The position numbers and the translations under genes are program-made. Source: Chara braunii (Eukaryota > Streptophyta > Charophyceae > Charales > Characeae). From it: a DNA stretch of 64,000 nucleotides. Location: NCBI GenBank assembly GCA_003427395.1, contig BFEA01000066.1, forward strand, positions 3,247,169 to 3,311,168. The letters are read 5' to 3'. Under the pieces are notes generated by a model that worked only from the letters and a program-made list of their open reading frames with translations, made no database searches and had not been told where the DNA came from. Shown piece after piece: positions 24,590 to 35,739 of the stretch (position 1 is its first letter; each line of letters opens with the position of its first letter).

Positions 24590-24960
24590 GACGGATAGCG
24601 CTCCACCCAACAGGTAAGCCCCCATCCTTGCGGCCGGCTCCACGTCCCAGGGCCTTTGCTACTTAGTGCAGCAAACGACCCTCCGATTCTGCAACTCGTC
24701 TTAAGCAGCTTCCTTTGTCGGATGGGCGACATACCAGCTAAAGAGGTAAGCCACCAACCCCGCCCTGCGTCCTCCGCCTAACCCGACCTCTCCATAGCAT
24801 GTAGAAAACAGTAGCGAGGGGCTGCCTTCATTGATAGAATGAGCAGCGTCGAGCATACGGGTAAGCCTCCAACCTTACAGCCAACTTCACGCAGCTTGTT
24901 CGCACCAAATTCACAAAACCGAATGAATCTGCCCACAAACGCGGTTAGGTTCATCCCTCT
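24590..24960. repeat. Diverged ~125-bp tandem repeat in left LTR
   Basis: Three copies marked by GGTAAGCC at about 24,612, 24,745 and 24,863, each followed by a CCAxCCTT-like word and GC-rich sequence. The mirror copy in the right LTR is at 44,651-45,021. Confidence 0.55.
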
Positions 24961-25699
24961 CTTTGGCAAAGGCTAGGCTACTCCCCCGGGCGCAGTTCTC
25001 GCACCCTGTCTCACTAAATCGGCCACTCTACTGCAAAATCCGACACTACCATCGGATTCGCAGCAGCCTCGGATCTCTAAACTAACCCTCCTCCTCGCCC
25101 GACTTCATCAGACACGAGCGCGACAAACCTCTCTTACTCCCCACCTTCTTGCTCCCGCCATCTCCACGCAGACCATTTTTTTCTTCTAATCCTTATTCTA
25201 CCCTACTAAATTCAAAGCTAACGGTGCCATTGAAATCGCCCTATCAAAAAACCTCTGTCCCGACCTTCATCCTCCCCGATTCCATCCAGAATCGAGTACT
25301 ATTTCTACTTCCCCTTCTACTTCATTCGTCCTTCCACCATGTCCTCGCGCAGCTCGTTTCACCATTAACTCTCTTTCTATTAATCTAACGACCAGACTAA
25401 CCTCACCATTCGACTCGCCATGGTCGAAGACCCCCACGTCACTTCTTCCCCCACCAAAACTCGATCAGCGCACCTCGAACCCCCTTCTTCCTACCTCGCC
25501 ACGCTTACTCCCCTTTCGCACCTGCCATCTTCATGCTTACGATCCCCTGCACGTTAACGTCAACCCGGCCTAGCACCCACGGTCGAAGCAGCGCACTACG
25601 ACCAGCTCCTCCGAAGGCCAAGTCGAGAAAGGCACCGGGGCGGACAAAGCAAAAGAAAAAAGTGGGGAACGGGAGAGCGCTCTCCGACTTATACGCGTC

Positions 25700-25767
25700 G
25701 GCCTGCTCACAGGGGCCACGCAGATATTCTCTGTATCGTTCCAATTTTTACGAATGTCCCGAAGGAC
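25700..25767 (-). ncRNA. U6 snRNA-like relic A (left LTR)
   Basis: The minus strand begins GTCCTTCGGGACATTCGTAA, the plant U6 5' stem-loop, then AATTGGAACGATACAGAGAA with an intact ACAGAGA box (25,738-25,744), then TGGCCCCTG. The AGC triad region is altered and the 3' end is lost. Confidence 0.8.
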
Positions 25768-26105
25768 TTCTGCCTGTGGCAACGCCCCGCGGCCGCACCA
25801 AGGGCCACACAGTCCTTTCCTTTGCCTCCCCCGCATGCGCCTGCCCCGGTTCCCACCTAGATTCAGCCCCGGGCCTTCTAGCTACGATCGCCACTTCTCC
25901 GTGGTTGACCGTTCGAACCTCCCCGATATCACCCCGCCTCGTCAGCAACTCCGCACCGCCTTTCTGAGAATCGGATTCTCCTCTGAGAATTTGCTCTCCT
26001 TGCCTATGCAGATCTTCTTTTCCGCACTCAGGTTCCTCCCACAGACGATTCGCCCCACCCGCTTAGCTCTTCCCGCATGGGCCTAGCCCCCCTTTCAGGC
26101 TCTAT

Positions 26106-26179
26106 ACATGTGGACCTTGCGCAGGGGCCATGCTAATCTTCCCTATATCGTTTCAATTTCAACAGATGCCTCGAAGGAC
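26106..26179 (-). ncRNA. U6 snRNA-like relic B (left LTR)
   Basis: The best-matching copy. 26,115-26,141 is identical over 27 nt to the U6 core (minus strand GAAGATTAGCATGGCCCCTG, then CGCAAGG), including the AGC triad. The ACAGAGA box has become ATAGGGA. The 5' stem-loop is GTCCTTCGAGGC. Confidence 0.85.
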
Positions 26180-26375
26180 CCTGCGCATGGCAAGCCCTTT
26201 CCCTTTTTACTCGCACCCGGCCCCCTTCCGCGCCCGGATCCACTCCGGATTCCCGCACGATATCCTCGCCCTGTGGAACAGGAAGCAAGGCAGTGGCCGG
26301 CATCCCTCCGTGCATACTACCCTGGCCTCTTCTCCTTCGCACGCCCCGGGTCAGATCTGCGTTCGGGTCCATTCC

Positions 26376-26459
26376 GGATCTATGCACATCATCCTTGTGC
26401 AGCCGGCCAAGCAAATCTTCTTTGCATCATTTTAATTTTCTACAGGTGCCCCTAAGGAC
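26376..26459 (-). ncRNA. U6 snRNA-like relic C (left LTR)
   Basis: The minus strand reads GTCCTTAGGGGCACCTG, then AAAGAAGATTTGCTTGGCC, CTGCACAAGGATGATGTGCA and TAGATCC. It extends further towards the U6 3' end (AAGGATGACACGCATAAATC in plants) than the other copies. Confidence 0.75.
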
Positions 26460-26535
26460 TTCCGGCCGTGGCCGCCCCTTTACCCTCTTTGCACGCGCCT
26501 GCCTTGCATTACATCCAGGTTCACCCCCGGGTCAC

Positions 26536-26610
26536 GAGAGTCGGCCTTGCGCAGCGGCCTGACAGCCCTGTCCCGTCTCGATCCAGTCTTTTACGGATGC
26601 CCCGAGGGAC
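26536..26610 (-). ncRNA. U6 snRNA-like relic D (left LTR)
   Basis: The most diverged copy. The minus strand starts GTCCCTCGGGGCATCCGTAA and ends CTGCGCAAGG. The middle is heavily substituted. Confidence 0.6.
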
Positions 26611-27409
26611 GCAGCCTGTGCCGCGGAGGCAACGGCCCCAGGCAATTCGGGATACATGACTTTACCCACCACGATTTTGCGCCCACATACGGCCGTGAAA
26701 AATAGTAGTAAAAAAAATTCAAAATAGATAAATCATACATAAATAGATACATATAACCCCGCAGACATGCGGCAATCGGGCGGGAACCGCGGCCGCCATG
26801 ATTGTAAAAGGCGAGGGGGATAGTCCCACGGGCCCATCAACCCTTCGAGCCTTTTGCCGCTCCCGCACCGTCGTCCGCTGGCCTCGAGCCCCGAAACTCC
26901 GCCTCACGAACCCGACACCATAACCAATAGGGCTAAGCCCAAACCTGTGACCTGCAGGCGCGGCTTCCCATACAAAGTGCTACCGCACGGCGCTCCGGGC
27001 TAAGATACCGCCTTGGTCATGCTTTCCAGCCCACATTTGTACCCACGGCCCCTAAGTGCCCACACCGGGCCTCCGCCCCGCGCCGTGGCCATCCCATGTG
27101 CCTACCGGCACGCCAATCCTACCGTTGGTCGCGCGCGCCAACCAAAAACGGACTTTCATCCCCTAACCAATCTCGTGGCCTAGTACGGGTCAGCCGGCTA
27201 CCCCGGCCGCTCACTCAATCAAGAAAATCACACGCGCGCCTTAAAATTGCGCGCCCTCATACCTCCTACCAGGACACGGCAGACCTCTGCCGGCGCGCTG
27301 ACGACCCTCGCATTTCCAGCACGGGCACTAAAAATCCAGGTTAACCAAGCCTCCCTATCATTTGCAAAAAACCAGGGCGGATACCCTTGTAAGGGTATTC
27401 GCGCCGACA

Positions 27410-29504
27410 ACTTACCGGACCATATCAAGCGACGTCCCCGTCGCGTCGCCAAATCAAAAAGCTATAGATTCCTTCACACTCCAAATGCTGACGAGATTAG
27501 AACCAATCCGATTAACCGACAGACTCAGGGTTGAGGCCTCCATCAAATCGTGCCAACATAACTATATGCTGCCCGGGTTTCAACCTGGGTCCCCATTGTC
27601 CTGACACCAGGACGCTGGTGTAGTACGCATCAATACTACAGCATAAGTTCCAAAGGCCCTCAAACCATCCTCTTCCCCTTTCGTCCTTGACAACCGTCGA
27701 CCTCTCGTTGGGTGTCCCAGTTAGCCTCTTTCTCGTAAGCAGAGTCATGACTAGGGACGCGGGCTTTGAATGGGACCTATGAAGGCATTCTTGGCTTCTT
27801 TCAGCAATTTTCTCACCATCAAACAAAATACATATATACAGCTTATAGCCTCTCTCGGCCTTTCCTGCAGTCTAGAGTAGAAACACCACGTCTCCATCTG
27901 AGCCCACCATAGCCTGGTTGATCGGGCCAGGTCTACGGCCCACCACATTATTACCTTAGCGGCGGTATCCTCCCGTTGGTTACACAACGATAGGCGTTTT
28001 TCCTAACAATCAGTTAGTCATGATTTTTTCAAAAGACTCGACTCCCATCCCGCAGAGTAATTTCTCTGGGGCAGGCAACTCACCTTAAACTCTTACCTCG
28101 CGGGCCCGCAGCCAGGTTGTGCCGGCTTGCAGCCAGCCACTAGGGGTTACGCCCAAGTGGCACTAAACTTTACCGTTAGCTTGGTATTCCTTTAAATATG
28201 TCTCAGAATTAGCACAGGTGGCCCGACGGGGCATCACAAACAATTTGCAGGCCGCTGCGGGACTACGCAGGGGTCTGAAGGTATTTACCGACCCTCCTAT
28301 AATAGGCGCGGCATCCTTCGCTCAATCACAAACAGTCTACCCGCCGGATCCACAAGGCCGCGGCCCCTGACTTGATCAGAGCCAGCAATCGCCCACCCTG
28401 AGACATGTCTCACCCTTTTCAACCACTTCAAGCAAACATGGCTCCCTCCCGTCAGACTTTATCAACACAAGACAATGTTACCCACGCCATTCAATTTTTA
28501 CTCACCCTTACTTAGTAAAGGGTGCCTCTCACAAAAGATTTCCCGGTCATCCCCTTTTTGTATGGGATGACTCTTCACACGACCTCTTCCAGCCATGAAG
28601 GGGCTTTGATAACAATGCAGTTCCCTCCTCCCAGAACCATGAAGGGGGGTCCTAATCACCAAATAAACTCAAACTGAGGGACCATCTTCTGGGTCCCCGT
28701 ACAACTTAGACAATCAATATTTGGTGTGGCTTAAACATGCAAATTTTTAAAACCATCAATCCCGTAGGATTCTCACAATTTTTTACAAACAGGTCGCACT
28801 CCCCCTCCTTATACTCTGCCCTCTCGTCCGCTTGCAAGCAGACCGCACGACTATACCGGAAGGTAGGCAGCTTTACAACTTACATAATCATGTCCATGAG
28901 ATGTATTCTGTACGCCCCTCACACAAAGCCAATCATACATCAGGATAAAGCCACACATGTGAGAGTGGTAGTGGTCGTCAAAAGACAAGTCCCATAGAAT
29001 CTCAACTCATGATACACTCAGGGAGTAGAATGCCTCCCTCAAAACTCAAACACAAACACTCAACTCAAACTCTGTCCATCTGAGCATGGTTCCCAACCCC
29101 ACTGTACACCCGCGGAACACGCTCGGGGACACAACATCTACTCAAAATCTAACGGGTGCCTAACTCCCCCGTCTCACCTAACTAGGGAAACTCATACCCA
29201 AGTCTCTTTCAACTCAAGTAGTCTCCGCACCGCGAAATCAAAAATGGACTGAGTAGCCCCATGTGCTTTACGGCCAACCCTCATGCCCTAAGCCGTAGCC
29301 TATGAGAGAAAAACTCAAAGAAACCTCAATCAATTATATGTGTACAAGCAGGCAGGGACTCATCCTACCATCTCTAAAGTATGCACACATCTAGGGCCCC
29401 CTTAGCCATATGTACACCTCCAACCCGCCCCCCTGTGTGCCAATTACTCTGTCCTTACTGGCACATAGACAGACTAGTCCCTACTTACACAATTCCTCCT
29501 GGTT
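27410..29504. other. 3' untranslated region of element 2, no gene seen
   Basis: Between the left LTR and the 3' Gag-like ORF. No conserved frame. A weak tRNA-like patch (GGTTGAAACC on the minus strand near 27,575) lies here. No clear polypurine tract abuts 27,409. Confidence 0.5.
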
Positions 29505-32102
29505 CTACCTATACAACTGAGCCCTGCCCCCGTCTGGAGCTCGCTTTACTATCCTGCGCTGCTTGTCATAGAACTTGCTGTTGAACTCCGCAACTCGTCC
29601 CTCGGCCTTATCCTCGAGGAGCTCTGGGCAGTCCACGACTCTATGCCCTTCCTCCTTGCACCAAAAGCAAGAGGTATCGTGCCACCTGGCAGTCTTTTTC
29701 TTTCTCCCCTGTGAACTCGATGTCGAAGGCGTCCCCATGGTCTCAGTAGTCACCTCATGACACGAGGGCAATCCCATATGGCCCTGAGGTTCAGGCTCCA
29801 TAGCCTCAACACCCTCACCCCCTCGTACAACTGTGCTCACAGGCCTGCAGCCTGGCGTATCCAACTCTCGGGGTCCCTCCTCATGAGCCCTCTCTATCAC
29901 AACCACCGCCTCATCCCCGCATGATCCTGATGGCGGAGAGCCCACCATGGCGGTGGGCTCACTCATGACCTCCTGCTGCTGCTGCTGCCCTGAGTCAAGC
30001 CCTCCTGAGTCCATCTCCGTGGCCCAGGAGCCCAGCTCCGCCCTCAACTCTCCCAACCTCGGGGCATGCTCTGGATCGCCGAGTCTCTGAGGCCCCTCCT
30101 GTGGCGTGCCTATCCCCATGGATGCCGCCAGCTCGTGCAAACACGAACCTCTCCTCTCCGTGGACATGGTAATGAGCGACTCTTGTGCGCCACCCTCCTC
30201 TTCGGCTGCGTCCAAGGGCACCCCCTCCATTGGCTCGGCCTGTCGAGGGACCTCCACTGCTGCTCCCTGACTCGGTGAAGCCTGCATCCCTCGGCCCTGG
30301 TCATCGGCATCGGCTCGCCCGGTCTGGCTAGCCTCCCAGGCTGCTGAGAGCCTATCCACAGCGGCCGCCATCTCCCCAAATCTCCTCTCCCACTCAACCT
30401 CTCTGCCCTGGCTCCTTGCCCTCTCCTCGGCAAGCTGAGTAGTCAGGTGCTCCACCTCCAACTCTCTGACCCTGAGCTCATTGCTTAGTAAATTATACCA
30501 CTGGAAGGATGTAACTGCCGTCTCGCATATCCTCCGATCCATGTGCTCAATCGCCTGCCTGGTCGCGGAGAACCCCAAGTCCCCCATCTCTCTCAGCTCA
30601 CCCGCCCCCTCGTCCGCCTGTCCCGTCTCTCGTGGCCTTTGGCGGGCTGCATCCCTCTGGCTCTCATACCTGGCCCACAACTCGTCGATCCTCTGCTCAC
30701 TCGTCTTGGGCTCGACCGGCGGTGTTGGCTCTATTCCTGCTGCCTCCATCTCAGTCTGCCTCGCGTGTATCTCATCCAGACGGACCCACACTCGGGCAGA
30801 CTTCTCTTTGCGGGTCTCCCTTGGGGTTCTTCTTACTCGCGGCCCCTGGCCTTCCGGAGTCGACGCCTCAACCCCCATCCCCTTGTTCATGCATGGCACT
30901 GCTGGCAGTAACTCCGCTGGAATAGGCTCCTCGATAACTGGGCTCTTGGTCACATGAGTGGCTGATGGCAAGTCAGGGGGCGCCTCCACCCTCGCTCTCT
31001 CACACACTCCACGACCCTCTGCCTCTGCCTCCTGCTCAGGCATAGCCGTGGCTTCAGGGGGAAACTCCGGAATCTCCTCGCTGCCTGGCTCAGGAATCCC
31101 CTCAAACCATGAATGTTGTGTTGGCTCCGAAACTGGGGAGCATGGAGGGGTATCGTCTCCAACCGTGATCACCTCCTCGCCCTGAGGTCGTACCGGATCC
31201 GGCTGCTCGGCTGCCATCTCAGGATCCAGCGGCTCCTCTCAGTCTTGCCTGCCCGTCTCCGTCTCGAGGTCCAAAGGCTCCTCCAACGGCACATAGCGCG
31301 TCGGCTCAACTGAGCCCTCCCCCAATCGTAAGGCCTCTCATTGAGATACATCAAGATGAGTCGCTAAGCTTCGAAATGGCGTCTCTCTTGGTATGTCCAG
31401 CTCCTGCGCTGATGACAACGGTGAGGACGATCTCAACTCCTCGCTCGTAATCCGCCGGAACTCAACTGCCCAGAGGCCACAAGCCAGGAACGACTCCTCT
31501 GCCAGTGCGGGCCCTGCGGGCTCATCCTCCCGCTGTGCTGGGGCCCTCCTCCTCTCTCTGGCCAGCCCCACCTCTCTCGGTGCCGGCTCCCTTGGCCTCT
31601 TACTCCGCCGTCGCCTCTCGACTCTGGGCTCGTGCCTCTCACGCTCTGGCCGTCCGAACGCCCTCCTGAGCTGGGCCTGACAGTCCTCCCAGTCTCGAGC
31701 CCTCTCCCGAATCTGTTTGGCCACCGGCCTCTCTGCCCCCCTCGTCCAGATAAGTAGGGCCTGCACCCACTCCTCCCATGCAATCCCCTGACTCAACAAG
31801 TAGTGCTCATATGCGAGAATGAACTCCTCCTCGTTCCCCTCCTCCAATCGAATGGGCATGCCATCGCGCCCCCTAGGGGAAGATCTCAACCTCTGCATCC
31901 CGGCCTCCACGTCCGGCCAAGTCAGGGCCTCCTCACATATCTGAGCGGCAGGCTCCTCAAACCGCCCTATGCCCCTCAAGTGGTGGATCCTCTCCGCCAC
32001 TGACCACACTCTCTGTGCCGCATGATCCCGATATACGTCCAGGAAAATCTCTATGTTATCGTCGTCGAACTCGGGCGTAGGCTCCCTCTTAGGCGGTTCA
32101 TG
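29505..32102 (-). pseudogene. Second Gag-like ORF downstream of pol in element 2
   Basis: One reading frame of about 865 codons, interrupted only by TGA at 31,338-31,340 and 31,239-31,241. The N-terminus reads EFDDDNIEIFLDVYRDHAA and HLRGIGRFEE. It is followed by a capsid-like segment (FILAYEHYLLSQGIAWEEW, RDWEDCQAQLRRAF) like the retrotransposon Gag fold. The middle is rich in Glu, Pro and Arg, with a likely coiled coil around LRVRELEVEHLTTQLAEERA. Near the C-terminus is a CCHC knuckle, CFWCKEEGHRVVDC. It starts 265 bp after the integrase end, on the same strand, with no LTR or PBS between. It therefore looks like part of the element and not a nested insertion. The element also has a normal Gag at its 5' end, so this would be a second, accessory Gag. 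The start codon is uncertain: a TAG lies at 32,103 and no early ATG is obvious. Confidence 0.75.
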
Positions 32103-32366
32103 CTACTCGTCCCCTCCTGCTGCCCCTGCCGTGACCGTGTGTCCCTCCCACCCCTCTGCATGACTGCTTTCGAAAAGTCAGACCTGCACAACAGGCAAGA
32201 GACAACAAACAGGCACACAACAGGGTTAGCAACCGAGCCCATTGGCCTAGGGAAATCCCACATACACTCCACACCCATCCATCCCAATCACCCACCTATC
32301 TAATCCCCTGACTTGGATAGTACCTAGGCAAGACTCTTTTCCTAACGAGGTCTCATGGTCCCTTAC

Positions 32367-33774
32367 CTATTCCCTGGCCACGAACTTCTTCAACCTTGTC
32401 CCTGATACCCAGTCCTGCCACTCTGCCCCATCCAACTCTTCAATTTGGTAGGCCCCAAACTCGCCACACCGCACGATCCTATAGGGTCCCAGCCACCGCT
32501 TATCTAGCTTCCTGGACCATTGTTTTTCCAGTGAGGAGTCATACAACAGTACCACGTCTTCAACCTTCAACAGGTCCTTCCTTATTCGGGCCATCTGGTC
32601 CTATCTCATCTTGTCCTCCATACGACTTCTCTCTACCTGACCAGCGGCTTCTCGTAACCTTTCCTCAGCGGCTCCCACCTGCCGCGCCCGTATATCGAGC
32701 AGTTCTTCGAAAGATAGATTCACTTCCAGGTCCTGGCGCCTCCACGTCTTCATGAAACTTTATATGGGAAAGGTAGCGTGCCTTCCGTACCATAGTGTGG
32801 CTGGCGCATACTTGATGGTCCTTTTCACTGTAACATTTTCCACGAAGAAAGTTGCTCTCAGGAACTTTGGCCATTGGTTGGGCTTCCCCTCAGTCCACTT
32901 GGCCAGGAGATTTGTGATGGTACTATGCCCCCTCTCCACAGGTGCGTTTGCCTAGGGGTGCGCGACAGTAGTATAGTTTGCTACCACGCCGTACCCTGCA
33001 AGCAAGGTCCGCACCTCGTTACAAGTGAACTCCGACCCCCGGTCTATCACAAACTCTCTGACAAACGGATAGCGCAGGTAGTATTCTTCGATGCATCTTG
33101 CTAAAACTGGGCCAGTTTTTGTACGAATAGCCCGGCCGTCCACGAACCCGGTAAGGTTGTCCCATGCGTCAAAGCTATAGTTACTTCCATCCTCCCCGAG
33201 TGGCATAAACAACAGGTCCAGGTGTACGACTGCGCCCACTTCCCTTTCTAGCCTGGGGTGCAAAGGCTCCCCAGGCCTTTGCGCTGACCTCTGCTGGCAA
33301 GGTACACAGGACTGGCAGTACTTGATGACCATAGTCAGCATTCCGTCCAAATGGTATAGCTCGCTTATCTTTGCGGATGTGGCACTAACCCCTCTATGCC
33401 CCCCTGCTATACCATCGTGTAGGGCTGCTATGACATCAATCTGCCGGTTCCTCCCACATACGATCCTCTTGGGGTTCCCAACCTGTCGCTTTATAAATAA
33501 ATGGCAATCTCTTACTACGTAGAGATGCCTCATCTTCTGGGCTTTAGCGCTTGCATCCCTATCCCTTATCTCGCATGACAGGAGTAACCCCAGTTCCCGA
33601 TAGATCCCGTCATACTCCTCAGCGCGGAAGGCCTCCCTGATCTCTCCCTCTTCGAACTCGTCGTCCTGGCTTTCAGGAATGAGAAGTTCGCTCTCCTCAG
33701 GGCCGGTTGAACTCCTCTGATTAAAGTTTCCCTGCAGGAGCGTATTAGTGAGCAAATACATCCCTCCCATTAAT
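32367..33774 (-). pseudogene. pol: Integrase of element 2
   Basis: The N-terminal HHCC zinc domain is visible (LHDGIAGGHRGVSATSAKI, then YCQSCVPCQQRS). The DDE core has VVHLDLLFMPL, FVIDRGSEF and, after a TAG at 32,952, NAPVERGHSTI. The C-terminal domain reads VEDVVLLYDSSLEKQWSRKL and LGPYRIVR. Further stops at 32,760 (TAA) and 32,601 (TAG) are in the same frame; no frameshift was needed across the whole integrase. No chromodomain. An acidic linker (33,777-34,037), also in frame, joins it to RNase H. It would insert the cDNA into nuclear DNA if intact. Confidence 0.88.
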
Positions 33775-34070
33775 TGCTAATGCTCCTCTACCTGGTTCGG
33801 GCCTGCCTCTATCGTCCTTACCTCCTCCGCCAGACTATGTGTACCTGCCAATGTCAGCTTCATCATCCAGCCAACATCCCTACTCCCCCATGGATCTTCC
33901 TCCTGGAAAGGCTTGAGGACCAGCTCCCCCTTTCGCTCGTACTCCCTTTGTGCTAGCCATATGGGATGCATGACGCAGCCAGGCACCCTTAACGACCACT
34001 CATTTATATGGAGGCGGACATCCTCCTCCTGGTCCAAGAACCCATTAACTGGTGGGGTATCCTCAATTGA

Positions 34071-35735
34071 CTACTGGCTCGCCCCATCCCAGTTGATACG
34101 GCTCAGCCCATCCGCCCTATTCTTGTCCCCGGGAATCCTCTCCAACTCAAAGTTAAACATCCAAATGTAAGTCAACCACCTTGCGATGGTTGGGTCAGAT
34201 GGAGTACAACTTTTCAGGGAACACGCAAGCGCAGTAGGGTCCACCCTCAAGATGAGCCTCCTGCCAAAAATATAGTTTCTGAAGGTCCTCAGGCAGTGGA
34301 GTACCGCCAGCGTCTCCTTTTTAAACTGAGAGTAATTCCTCTCAGTCGTATTGAGGGTACGACTTTCAAACCTTAGTGGCCTCTCCTTCCCATCCGCATC
34401 TGCCTGAATCAGGACCCCTCCCAAGGCAGTTGACCCAGCGTCCGTCTCGACAACAAATGGTTTTTCCTCCGTAGACTCATAATTTGGCGCTCCCAGCACT
34501 AAGTCTCCTTCCTTGCACTCTCCCTTCATCCTCTCCACAACCTTTTCCTGGTCCTCGCCCCAGACCCATTCCTGATCCTGACGCACCAGCTTCCTCAAAT
34601 GCTCCGTCTTGGTGGCGAAGTCCTTCACAAAACTCCTCCAAAACCCACAGGTCCCAAGGAAGCTCCTCACGTCCGTTATCGACTGGAAGGGGACTGGCCA
34701 CTCTAGGATCTTGTCCGTCTTCTTCACATCTGGCCTCCGCCCTTTCTCGTTGCAGACAAAGCCCAGAATCGTGGCCTCCCTCATACAATGCTTCGACTTG
34801 GGGCCACTTGCCGTCATGTTGTGTTCTTCCAACAGACCCAGAACCTGATCAATATCCTGGATGTGCTTCCAGACGAACCGCCTCACTCCTGGCATCACTT
34901 CGTCTTCCTCCTTCTCCTTTGGACCCTTGACCGCCAAATCGTCAATGTAGGGCTGAGTGATATGTAGACTAACCGTCTGCATGACCCTAATCATGTGCCT
35001 TTGCACCATTGCCACCGCATTAGTCCATCCCTGAAGGGCCACATTCAGATGGATTAGCCCCCTTGGCGTATGCATTGTCGTCACTGACCTATCCGACGGG
35101 TATACAGGAAACTGGTCATACCTAGAATAAAGGTCTATAAGTGAGATTATAGGCCTTCCTGCGCATGACTCTGACAAGGCATCCACGTTCGGCAAACCTC
35201 CCGCGTCTCGCACCGTTACTGCATTCAATCGCTGCAAGTCCTGCACCCACCGTAGCGTCCCGTTTGGCTTGATAAAACAAAACCAAGGGGAAGCATACGG
35301 TCCACTAGAGTAGTCCGCCACGTACATTCGCATCTTTCCGTCCAGGTAGTCCACCACCTTCCTCTCCTCGACCGGGTTCGGATATCGCGCGCCCCTCAGG
35401 TTCCACGGCTCATGCGGGACGGTATGGATTCGTATCATTGGAATCTTATCCACATCTAACCTCCCACGCTTGTCCTCATTAAACACATACGCACAATGCC
35501 TCCTCTTCATGGTCTCCACCATCAAGGTCCTCTCCTGGCGCGAAAGGAAGCCAGGCTCGCCAATTATCAACCCCTCCTCGTTCTCGTCATTAATACGGCA
35601 CGACCCTGCCTGTGCACGTTCCCGCATTCGTCTGATCAGGTCCCGCTCCCGCTCATAATAGGCCTCTTCATCCTCTGTAACAAGTACGGGGACCGGGCGG
35701 CACTTCTTATGTATAGTCTTGTACCGCCTTTGGGA
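34071..35735 (-). pseudogene. pol: Reverse transcriptase and RNase H of element 2
   Basis: Long uninterrupted frame. RT: RWVQDLQRLNAVTVRDAG, motif A DLYSRYDQFPV, TMHTPRGLIHLNVALQGWTN, catalytic YIDD, then LTASGPKS-like and VRSFLGTCGFW. RNase H: VVETDAGSTALGGVL (Asp), ETLAVLHCL (Glu), ILRVDPTAL (Asp), DKNRADGLSR (Asp). This is the only one of the three elements with an apparently complete RT plus RNase H frame. A TAG at 34,071 ends it where the frame continues into the integrase linker. Upstream the true frame reads RRYKTIHKKCRPVPV, reached after a one-base deletion near 35,745. Confidence 0.9.
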
Positions 35736-35739
35736 GCCC

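Larger units (their letters stand above)
20679..27409 (-). repeat. 3' LTR of element 2 (truncated, with assembly gap)
   Basis: Matches 39,918-47,454 along its length. It is shorter mainly because a 280-N gap stands for 1,104 bp present in the other copy. The outer edges (20,679 to about 21,200 and 26,664-27,409) differ from the other LTR by about 5%, while the middle is almost identical. Lacks the terminal 557 bp seen at 39,361-39,917. Confidence 0.85.

Noticed and set aside
25533-26659. ORFs of 60-144 aa in the LTR, present in both copies
   Set aside because: They agree only because the DNA is nearly identical; several overlap the U6-like array and none has a domain.
27540-27620. tRNA gene on the minus strand
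   Set aside because: Only a weak T-arm-like word; the loop reads TTGAAAC and the anticodon arm does not fold.
32367-33774. Chromodomain or envelope gene in element 2
   Set aside because: The integrase ends soon after the LGPYRI block; no chromodomain signature and no signal peptide or membrane segments in the 3' ORF.
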